From Acidobacteria bacterium 37-71-11 (lineage in GTDB: Bacteria; Acidobacteriota; Thermoanaerobaculia; Thermoanaerobaculales; Thermoanaerobaculaceae), in the NCBI GenBank assembly GCA_002279285.1, contig NCBR01000137.1, forward strand, positions 1-6,835: a stretch of 6,835 bases of DNA, written 5' to 3'. The notes under the pieces were generated by a model, which was not told the DNA's origin, searched no databases, and saw nothing but the letters and a program-made list of their open reading frames with translations. The translations under genes were made by a program, and so were the position numbers. Below are positions 1 through 6,049 of this stretch, one piece after another (position 1 is the first letter of the stretch; each line of letters begins with the position of its first letter).

Positions 1-278
1 AGGAGAACGCGGTGACGGTGGTGATCCTCGATGGGGCCGATCGGCCGCGGGAGGGCGTCACAGTGACGCTGGAGCGCCTTGGCCAGGCGGCGTTCCGGAC
101 GCGGACGGCGAGGACCGACGCCAGCGGAATCGCGACGTTCCGGGACGTGCCGCCGGCGAGCTACCGCGCGCTCGCCGCGGCGCCGGGGATCGCACCGGCG
201 CAGCTCATCGTCACCGTGGTCTCCGAGCGGACGCCGACGCGCGTCGAGCTGCGCGTCCGCTCGCTGCCGAGGCGTTAG
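1..278 (+). CDS. Carboxypeptidase-regulatory-like (beta-sandwich) domain protein, probably a partial C-terminal end
   Basis: The frame is open from the left edge (codons begin at position 3) to the TAG at 276-278. The translation has the pattern of the carboxypeptidase regulatory-like / transthyretin-like fold: a first strand ending in ILDGADRPREGVTVTLERL, then TDASGIATFRDVPPASYRA, where the G-x-x-x-F-x-D-V-P-x-x-x-Y core is the family signature, then a last strand pair ending in basic residues. Such domains usually sit as binding or spacer modules in exported proteins and have no catalytic activity of their own. AGGAG at 1-5 stands 6 bases before an in-frame GTG at 12, so an independent 88-aa protein is formally possible. 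However, the visible part has no signal peptide, so I favour the tail of a larger exported protein that starts upstream. Its identity cannot be told from this fragment. Confidence 0.65.
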   Translation, partial: ENAVTVVILDGADRPREGVTVTLERLGQAAFRTRTARTDASGIATFRDVPPASYRALAAAPGIAPAQLIVTVVSERTPTRVELRVRSLPRR

Positions 279-496
279 CCGCCGGAACATCCTGGTGCGG
301 TGGCTCCCGACGGTGCTGCATGGGCGGGCGGGGGCGTCGGCTCGTCCCGAGCGAACCCCTTGCCGGTGAGCTCGTTGGCATCGAAACGGAGGATCGTGGC
401 CTCCGCCCCCTCGTCGTCACTGTAAGGCTCCTGGCTGGCTTCGATGCGTGCCCACCCGGCCCCTGACGACCCGAGACGCGCCGCTCGCGCCTCGGC
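275..496 (-). pseudogene. Start-less minus-strand open frame, possible remnant of an unidentified gene
   Basis: Read on the minus strand, this frame is open for 73 codons between an in-frame TGA (497-499) and a TAA (275-277). It contains no ATG, GTG or TTG. Its middle section reads like real protein, for example RIEASQEPYSDDEGAEATIL followed by RFDANELTGKGFARDEP, with mostly G/C third positions there. The end is proline/alanine-rich, with poorer codon bias. Its TAA overlaps the TAG of the plus-strand gene at 276-278, so the two would be exactly convergent. It could be the C-terminal stub of a gene whose 5' part was lost before the receptor gene, or a chance open frame in GC-rich DNA. I do not recognise the family. 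Confidence 0.25.
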
Positions 497-558
497 TCAA
501 GACGCGCTGCAGTTCTGCGTCCCGTTGGCCAACCTCTTGGCGCGATACCGTTGCCGTA

Positions 559-589
559 AAGACATGGGACTTGCGACGGCCGCTATGTT
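559..589 (+). promoter_or_regulatory. Weak candidate sigma-70-type promoter for the receptor gene
   Basis: AAGACA (559-564) and TATGTT (584-589) each match the sigma-70 -35 and -10 consensus at four of six positions, and they lie in the least GC-rich part of the gap. The 19-base spacer is longer than the preferred 17, which lowers confidence. A start near 596 would give a leader of about 50 bases. Nothing else in the gap fits better. Confidence 0.2.
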
Positions 590-633
590 AGTCTCTGTAG
601 ACAGCAACCAACTGAATCGCGGTTCGTGCTCAC

Positions 634-640
634 GGAGGAG
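634..640 (+). promoter_or_regulatory. Ribosome binding site of the TonB-dependent receptor
   Basis: GGAGGAG ends 8 bases before the ATG at 649, which is ideal Shine-Dalgarno spacing. It fixes this ATG as the start, and the protein then begins directly with a signal peptide. Confidence 0.8.
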
Positions 641-648
641 GCACCGTC

Positions 649-3009
649 ATGGGAAGCAAATCGGCGTGGCGGATCGCGGGCATCCTGGTGCTCGCACTTT
701 TGGGGATGGCCGTCGGGGGACCCTGCTTCGCCCAGGAGGGCGGGCAGACGGGAAAGGAGGCGGTGAAGGAGGCGCAGCAGGAACCGCAAAAGGACGAGCA
801 GGTGCAGCCGAAGAAGGAAGAGCCGGTGGGACGAGCCGTCGAGGAGATCGTGGTCACGGCGCAAAAGCGCCCGGAGGACGTCCAGAAGATCCCGGTGGCG
901 ATCTCGACGCTCTCCGGCACGGACCTCAACATCATCCTCACCGCGGGCCCGGACATCCGCGCGATCTCGGGCCGCGTGCCGAGCCTCACGCTCGAATCAT
1001 CGTTCGGGCGTGCGTTCCCGCGCTTCTACATCCGCGGCCTCGGCAACACCGACTTCGACCTCAACGCGTCGCAACCGGTGTCGATGGTGGTCGACGAGGT
1101 CGTGATGGAGAACCCGATCGTGAAGGGGATGCCGCTGTTCGACCTCGACCGCATCGAGGTGCTGCGCGGCCCGCAGGGGACGCTGTTCGGGCGCAACACG
1201 CCCGCCGGGGTGGTCAAGTTCGACACCAAGAAGCCGACCAAGGAGTTCGAGTCGGACTGGAGCGCCTCCTACGGGTCCTACAACAACGTGGACATCACCG
1301 GGGGCATCGGCGGGGCGATCTCCGACACCCTGTCGGCACGCTTCTCGGCGTTGTGGCAGTCCCAGAGCGACTGGGTCTACAACAGGTGGTCGGGGTACAC
1401 GGGCAAGAACCCGGCCCTCGGCGGGCACGAGACCGGCGCCGCCCGCCTGCAGTTCCTCTGGAAGCCCAGCGAGGACTTCACCGCTCTGTTCAACGTGCAC
1501 GGCTGGCACGTGGACGGCACGGCGCGGATCTTCCGTGCCAACATCATCCAAAAGGGGAGCAACGACTTCGTCCCCGGCTTCCAGCAGGACACCGTCTACC
1601 AGGACGGCATGAACAAGCAGCTGATCAGCGCCCTGGGCGGCGTGCTCAAGATGGACTACAACCTCGGCTCCACGACGGTGACCTCGGTCACCGGCTACGA
1701 GCGGATCAACAACATGTACAGCCGCGGCGACATCGACGGCGGCTACGGGGCGGCGTCCCTGGGCGAAGGCCACTACGGGCCGGGGTTCATCCCGTTCTCC
1801 TCCGAGAGCGCGGACGGGATCCCGTACCTCGCGCAGGTCACCGAGGAGCTGCGCCTGGCCAGCAACGGCGCCGAGGTGTTCAACTGGATCGTCGGCGCGT
1901 ACTACTTCAACGAGAAGGTCGACATCGACTCGTTCAGCTACGACAGCCTGACGGCCGGGAACCCGCAGAACGGCTACGCGACGCAGTACCAGAAGACCGA
2001 CAGCTACGCCTTCTTCGCCTCGGGCAACGTCAACCTCTCCGAGCGCTGGTCGCTCCGGGGTGGGCTGCGCTACACCAACGACACGAAGGACTTCTCCGCC
2101 GACCGGCCGCAGCCGCTGTTCCAGCCGCCGCTGACCCACCCGATCACGAGGCACACGTCGGACAGCAACGTGAGCTGGGACCTGAGCGCGTTCTACACGG
2201 CCGCACCCGACGTCAACCTCTACACGAGGGTCGCCACCGGCTACCGCGGCCCCAGCATCCAGGGCCGCATCATGTTCGCGCCCGACTTCTCGGACGGCCA
2301 GGACCCGGCGACCAACGGCGTCTCGGTCGCCAAGGCCGAGACGATCAGCTCGTTCGAGGTGGGGATGAAGTCGATCGTGGCCGACCAGAGGCTGCGGCTG
2401 AACCTCGCCGCGTACGTCTTCCAGATGGACGGCCAGCAGCTCACAGCGGTCGGCGGCCAGTACAACGTCGCCACGCTGCTGAACGCCCACCGCACCAACG
2501 GCCACGGCTTCGAGGCCGACGTCGAGTACATCCCGACGCCGAACTGGTTCGGCAGCGTCGGCCTCTCGTGGAACTCGACCAAGATCGACGACAGGAACCT
2601 CACGGTGGCGCCGTGCGGCGGCGGGTGCACGGTCACCAACCCGATCAACGGCGCCGGGCTGGCGTTGATCAACGGCAACAGCCTGCCGTACGCGCCCGAG
2701 TGGATCTTTTCCGGGCTCCTCAACTACCAGTCGGACCCGCTGAACCGCGGGTACTTCGCCAGCTTCGACTGGGCCTACTCGAGCGACAAGAGCTTCCTCC
2801 TCTACGAGTCCAAGGAGTTCCACTCCGACAGTCTGGAGCTCGGGCTGCGCGTGGGGTACGGCTGGAACCAGGGCAAGTACCAGGTCGCGCTGTTCGGGCG
2901 GAACATCGCCAACAAGAAGATCCTGCAGGGCGGGATCGACTTCGACAACCTGACCGGGATGACGAACGATCCGCGGATCATCGGCGTGGAGTTCGGCGTG
3001 AAGCTCTAG
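649..3009 (+). CDS. TonB-dependent outer-membrane receptor
   Basis: This 786-aa protein is a complete TonB-dependent receptor: an outer-membrane barrel that takes up a scarce ligand using energy passed on by TonB-ExbB-ExbD. Residues 1-28 form a signal peptide (basic start, hydrophobic stretch, cleavage after CFA). Residues 29-62 are a charged Lys/Glu/Gln-rich linker. The TonB box is EEIVVTAQKR at 65-74. The plug follows, with FYIRGLG near 126-132 and the hallmark IEVLRGPQGTLFGRNTPAGV at 169-188. The rest is the barrel, rich in alternating aromatic strands and ending in VEFGVKL. The box and plug resemble the VVTAQKR class common among siderophore, vitamin and sugar receptors, so the ligand cannot be named from sequence. 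C656 and C660 (CGGGC) probably lie in a surface loop. It lies upstream of, and in line with, a secreted amidohydrolase, which may act on its cargo (inference). Confidence 0.95.
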   Translation: MGSKSAWRIAGILVLALLGMAVGGPCFAQEGGQTGKEAVKEAQQEPQKDEQVQPKKEEPVGRAVEEIVVTAQKRPEDVQKIPVAISTLSGTDLNIILTAGPDIRAISGRVPSLTLESSFGRAFPRFYIRGLGNTDFDLNASQPVSMVVDEVVMENPIVKGMPLFDLDRIEVLRGPQGTLFGRNTPAGVVKFDTKKPTKEFESDWSASYGSYNNVDITGGIGGAISDTLSARFSALWQSQSDWVYNRWSGYTGKNPALGGHETGAARLQFLWKPSEDFTALFNVHGWHVDGTARIFRANIIQKGSNDFVPGFQQDTVYQDGMNKQLISALGGVLKMDYNLGSTTVTSVTGYERINNMYSRGDIDGGYGAASLGEGHYGPGFIPFSSESADGIPYLAQVTEELRLASNGAEVFNWIVGAYYFNEKVDIDSFSYDSLTAGNPQNGYATQYQKTDSYAFFASGNVNLSERWSLRGGLRYTNDTKDFSADRPQPLFQPPLTHPITRHTSDSNVSWDLSAFYTAAPDVNLYTRVATGYRGPSIQGRIMFAPDFSDGQDPATNGVSVAKAETISSFEVGMKSIVADQRLRLNLAAYVFQMDGQQLTAVGGQYNVATLLNAHRTNGHGFEADVEYIPTPNWFGSVGLSWNSTKIDDRNLTVAPCGGGCTVTNPINGAGLALINGNSLPYAPEWIFSGLLNYQSDPLNRGYFASFDWAYSSDKSFLLYESKEFHSDSLELGLRVGYGWNQGKYQVALFGRNIANKKILQGGIDFDNLTGMTNDPRIIGVEFGVKL

Positions 3010-3032
3010 GCCCGCGCGTCTTGCTCGAGATC

Positions 3033-3060
3033 GGCGGGCGGGGAACGATCCCCGCCCGCC
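3033..3060 (+). terminator. Strong hairpin after the receptor gene (terminator or attenuator)
   Basis: GGCGGGCGGGG (3033-3043) and CCCCGCCCGCC (3050-3060) are perfect complements, giving an 11-bp all-G/C stem with the 6-base loop AACGAT. It starts 24 bases past the receptor stop codon. Only TCGTTG follows, so the U-tract is poor and termination may be incomplete. It may also protect the 3' end of the receptor mRNA. The amidohydrolase start lies 52 bases beyond it. Confidence 0.7.
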
Positions 3061-3100
3061 TCGTTGCGGCCGGTCACGATCGGTCGCACGGTTGAGTACA

Positions 3101-3107
3101 GGGGAGG
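3101..3107 (+). promoter_or_regulatory. Ribosome binding site that sets the amidohydrolase start
   Basis: GGGGAGG stands 5 bases before the ATG at 3113. An in-frame TTG at 3092 would add seven residues, but it would put this Shine-Dalgarno sequence inside the coding region and place extra residues before the basic signal-peptide start. The ATG is therefore preferred. Confidence 0.75.
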
Positions 3108-3112
3108 CTGCG

Positions 3113-4510
3113 ATGGCACGCCATCGGGTTGCGGCGCTCGTCGTCGCCGCGGTGTGGGTGCTCGCGACGCCGGCCGCGGCGGCGGACGTGTGGCTGGTGG
3201 ACGGGGGCCTGGTCGTCGCGATGGACGAGGCGGGGACGGTGATCCCCAACGGGGCCGTGGCCGTCCGCGGCAATCGGATCGAGGCGGTGGGTCCGGCGGC
3301 GGAGCTCGCGAAGCGGTTCCCCGGCGCGCGGCGTCTCGACGCCTCCGGCCGGATCGTCCTGCCGGGCCTGATCAACGCTCACACGCACGTGCCGATGACG
3401 CTGTTCCGCGGGGTGGCCGACGACCTGGACCTGAAGGGGTTCCTGTACCGCCGCATCTTCCCGCTCGAGGCTCGCTTCGTCGACGAGGAGTTCGTGCGCT
3501 GGGGGACGCGCCTGGCCTGCCTCGAGATGCTGGGCGGCGGGGTCACGACCTTCGTCGACATGTACTACTTCGAAGACGCCATCGCCGAGGAGGCGGCCGC
3601 CTGCGGGATGCGGGGGGTGGTCGGGGAGACGCTGATCGATTTCCCCGCTCCCGACAACAAGAGCTGGGCGGATGCGCTGGCGTACACCGAACGGTTCGTG
3701 ACGAAGTGGCGCGGTCACCGGCTGATCACGCCGGCGGTCGCGCCGCACGCCACGTACACCGTGTCGGCCGACCACCTGCGGGAGGCGCACGCCCTGGCCG
3801 CGAAGCACGACGTGCCGATGCTCATGCACCTGGCCGAGGCTCGCTCGGAGGCGGATTTGATTCGCGAGAAGTATGGCAAAGGGCCGGTCGAGTACGCGGC
3901 GGGGCTCGGCATCCTCGACGATCGAGTGGTGGCGGCGCACATGATCTGGCCGACGCCGGCGGAGATCGCGCTGCTGGCCGAGCGTAAGGTCGGCGTGGCG
4001 CACTGCCCCCAGTCGAACATGAAGGGCGCCGCGGGGGTGGCACCCGTTCCCGCGCTGCTGGCAGCGGGGGTCGCGGTCGGCCTCGGCACCGACGGCGCGG
4101 CCTCCAACAACGACCTGTCGCTGTGGGAGGAGATCGACACCGCGGCCAAGCTCGCCAAGGTGACGAGCGGCGATCCGACGGTGCTCGCCGCCCGCACCGC
4201 GCTGGCCATGGCGACGCGCCTGGGCGCCGAAGCCGTCGGCATGCAGCAGGCGATCGGGTCGCTGGAGGTCGGCAAGCGGGCCGACCTGATCCTGGTGCGC
4301 ACCGACAGCCTTCACCAGATCCCTTCCTACGACCCGTACTCGCTGCTCGTCTATGCGACCAAGGCCAGCGACGTGGACACGGTCGTCATCGACGGCGAGG
4401 TGGTGATGGCGGCGGGTCGCGTCCTCACGGTGAACGAGGCGGCGGTGCGGGAACGGGTGGCGGCGTACCGGGAACGTATCATCGCTGCGAACCGCGAGCC
4501 CCGGAGGTAG
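3113..4510 (+). CDS. Exported metal-dependent amidohydrolase, MTA/SAH deaminase (MtaD)-like
   Basis: This 465-aa protein belongs to the amidohydrolase superfamily, in the branch of 5'-methylthioadenosine/S-adenosylhomocysteine deaminases, which remove the adenine amino group as ammonia using one divalent metal. Expected active-site residues are all visible: HTH (H90, H92) in INAHTHVPMTLFRG, H212 in VAPHATYTVS, H239 and E242 in MHLAEA, H276, H297 in AHCPQSNMK, and D327 in GLGTDGAASNNDL. The C-terminal GSLEVGKRADLILV and LVYATKASDVDTVVIDG blocks are typical of the family, and the length is usual for MtaD plus a leader. Unusually, residues 1-24 form a signal peptide (MARHR, hydrophobic core, TPAAA/AD), so the enzyme should act in the periplasm. 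Changes such as KGFL and IFPLEA where MtaD usually has MEWL and IWPLEA leave the substrate open. Nucleosides, deaminated pterins or triazine-like amines are alternatives. It follows the TonB receptor by 103 bases, behind a hairpin. Confidence 0.9.
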   Translation: MARHRVAALVVAAVWVLATPAAAADVWLVDGGLVVAMDEAGTVIPNGAVAVRGNRIEAVGPAAELAKRFPGARRLDASGRIVLPGLINAHTHVPMTLFRGVADDLDLKGFLYRRIFPLEARFVDEEFVRWGTRLACLEMLGGGVTTFVDMYYFEDAIAEEAAACGMRGVVGETLIDFPAPDNKSWADALAYTERFVTKWRGHRLITPAVAPHATYTVSADHLREAHALAAKHDVPMLMHLAEARSEADLIREKYGKGPVEYAAGLGILDDRVVAAHMIWPTPAEIALLAERKVGVAHCPQSNMKGAAGVAPVPALLAAGVAVGLGTDGAASNNDLSLWEEIDTAAKLAKVTSGDPTVLAARTALAMATRLGAEAVGMQQAIGSLEVGKRADLILVRTDSLHQIPSYDPYSLLVYATKASDVDTVVIDGEVVMAAGRVLTVNEAAVRERVAAYRERIIAANREPRR

Positions 4511-4564
4511 AGGCGAGCGGCGACCGCAACCCGGGTCGGACATCTCCACCACGAACGAAAACGC

Positions 4565-6049
4565 TCACGCGTGGGGTGCCGGAGAGCCCGCTACCCGAGG
4601 TCCCGCCGAGACGAGGCCCGCACCCGCGAGGAGGAGCACCACGTAGGCGAGGGGGTAGTGGTAGCGGCTCTGCACCTCGAGCACGACGTGGATGAGGGCG
4701 AACGCGGGGAGAGCCAGCAGGAGCAGCGCGACGCTGCGCACGAAGCGGCGGCGAACATAACGCCAGGTTCCGAGGATGCCGAATACCAGAAGCCCGAGGT
4801 AGTAGAACTGCGAAACTGTGAACAGGTCCTCCTGGTGCGCCGAGGCCCATGCGCCCGCCGGACCGTCGCGGACATCCATGGTGCTCCAGTAGATCCCGTA
4901 TGAATCGTTGCCCCACATCACACCGTACTTCGCAAGAGCGAGGCCGACGAAGGCGGCCGGCTCTGAGGTGATCCGGCGCCAGCCCGTGCGAGCCGCCGTC
5001 ACGAGAGCGCGGCGCGGCCCTTCGCGCTCCACCCAGTGGTAGAAGACCGCCGCGCTTTCATCGCTGTACTGCCCTTCCGCCGCCGCGTCGGTACCGTTCA
5101 TGATGTTGAGACCGAGGGTGGAGGCTCGCACGTCGAAGCCCAGGACCCGGCCCACGGCGAACTGGACGGCGAGCACGACCATGAACCCGGCCGTCAGTGC
5201 GATGCCCCGCGCGACCACACGTGAGAGCCGGCCCCGCGTCCTGGCCGCGAGCCACACCAGTGCCACCGGCACCAGCAGCGCCCCGACGGGACGAAAAACG
5301 CTGCCGAGGCCGAAGAGCGCTCCGGCCAAGACAAATTCGAGAGTAGCGCCCCGTTGTTTGCCGGCGGCGCGCAGGAGCACGAGGCTTCCCGCCAGCCAGC
5401 CCAGAACGAAGCCGAACTCGGTGGCAAAGACGCTCCGGAATGAGATATCGGCCGGCCAGAGCGCGAACAGCAGCGCCGCGGCGCGCCCCGCCGGCTCGCC
5501 GAACAATCTGCGGCCGAGCGCGAGCAGGAGCAGGGCGGTCACGACGGCCAGCACCACGTTGGCGAGCTTGCCGGCCATCAGCCCTGGGCCGAAGACCGAG
5601 GCCAACACTGCGAGGAAGGTCACGACGCCGAAGTCCTGGACTGGCGCGCCGTGGGTTGCGCCGTGCAGGAGGGCGAGGGCTGCCGTGTGATATCGCTCGT
5701 AGTCGTACACCGGCAGCGTGGGCACGGCGATGACCCAGGCCAACCGCGGGAGGATCACCAGCGCGACGACGAGTGCCGTGAACGGGCCAGACTGCAGCGG
5801 TGCGAGGGCGGACACCCGCACCCCCCAGAAGACGCCGAGCGCGACGCCGGCACCCACCAGCCAGGCGGTCCAGGACAGCTCCCCGAGGGTCCAGTCGGAG
5901 AACGCGAATCCGGCCGCCAGCAGCAACATCGCCAGCACGCCGAGGCAGGCACAGCGCGCGACGGTGTTGCGTACGCGCAGCGAGAAATGGGTGCCGGGTT
6001 GGGTGCCAGGTTCGTCACGGTTGCCAAACCCTGGTCTGAAACGGTTCAT
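4565..6049 (-). CDS. Polytopic membrane protein, GT-C (ArnT/PMT-like, GT39-type) glycosyltransferase candidate
   Basis: This 494-aa protein has about 11-13 hydrophobic segments (roughly 33-50, 60-78, 89-110, 140-155, 159-180, 186-202, 208-228, 237-270, 281-300, 412-430, 437-458, 465-483). GT-C enzymes move a sugar from a lipid-phosphate donor to lipid or protein on the outer face of the inner membrane. Features of that class are the acidic first loop VYDYERYHTAALALLHG (D116, E118), the FRPVG turn at 252-256, a large non-membrane region at 301-411 and the late motif EVQSRYHYPLAYVVLL (458-473). The frame stays open far into rtcB, so the start matters. I chose ATG at 6049 because it overlaps the rtcB stop as ATGA, although AAGGG lies too close to the ATG to be a good ribosome site. 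The first 30 residues are a hydrophilic tail. Acceptor and donor are unknown. It converges on the amidohydrolase with a 54-base gap. Confidence 0.8.
   Translation of the reverse strand: MNRFRPGFGNRDEPGTQPGTHFSLRVRNTVARCACLGVLAMLLLAAGFAFSDWTLGELSWTAWLVGAGVALGVFWGVRVSALAPLQSGPFTALVVALVILPRLAWVIAVPTLPVYDYERYHTAALALLHGATHGAPVQDFGVVTFLAVLASVFGPGLMAGKLANVVLAVVTALLLLALGRRLFGEPAGRAAALLFALWPADISFRSVFATEFGFVLGWLAGSLVLLRAAGKQRGATLEFVLAGALFGLGSVFRPVGALLVPVALVWLAARTRGRLSRVVARGIALTAGFMVVLAVQFAVGRVLGFDVRASTLGLNIMNGTDAAAEGQYSDESAAVFYHWVEREGPRRALVTAARTGWRRITSEPAAFVGLALAKYGVMWGNDSYGIYWSTMDVRDGPAGAWASAHQEDLFTVSQFYYLGLLVFGILGTWRYVRRRFVRSVALLLLALPAFALIHVVLEVQSRYHYPLAYVVLLLAGAGLVSAGPRVAGSPAPHA
6046..6049 (-). promoter_or_regulatory. 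ATGA stop/start overlap coupling rtcB to the membrane glycosyltransferase gene
   Basis: On the minus strand the TGA of rtcB (6048-6046) overlaps the ATG of the next gene (6049-6047). This four-base overlap is the classic arrangement for translation by re-initiation. It fits the lack of a well-spaced Shine-Dalgarno sequence and indicates that the two genes share one mRNA. Confidence 0.75.

Larger units (their letters stand above)
279..648. other. Intergenic region without a complete gene
   Basis: This 370-base gap separates the first gene from the receptor. The left part (to about 496) overlaps the start-less minus-strand frame described separately. The plus-strand frame that begins with ATG at 444 runs on into the receptor gene in a different frame, gives an arginine/glycine-rich translation and is a shadow. 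Positions 541-620 are clearly less GC-rich than the rest of the window and are the natural place for the receptor promoter. Within them CTGTAGACAG (595-604) is a short inverted repeat (CTGT/ACAG). I see no tRNA, riboswitch or convincing terminator here. Confidence 0.6.

Noticed and set aside
444..3095. 883-codon plus-strand frame overlapping the receptor
   Set aside because: Its translation is arginine/glycine/proline-rich without domains. The receptor frame over the same DNA has full TonB-receptor motifs and a good ribosome site.
997..3375. 792-codon minus-strand frame opposite the receptor
   Set aside because: It is an antisense shadow typical of high-GC DNA, with valine/arginine/aspartate-rich composition and no recognisable motif.
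4521..4538. Short hairpin CGACC/GGTCG in the gap between the convergent genes
   Set aside because: The stem has only 5 bp with an 8-base loop and no T-tract on either strand, which is too weak to call a bidirectional terminator.
3074..4552. 492-codon minus-strand frame opposite the amidohydrolase
   Set aside because: It is an antisense shadow. The plus-strand frame carries every expected active-site residue of the deaminase family.
5100..5690. 196-codon plus-strand frame inside the membrane-protein gene
   Set aside because: Serine/arginine/alanine-rich shadow without motifs or ribosome site. The minus-strand frame shows regular transmembrane segments.
5983..6015. Short tandem repeat encoding GTQPGT near the start of the membrane protein
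   Set aside because: Two imperfect copies of a few codons are below what can be called a repeat element and are explained by local composition.
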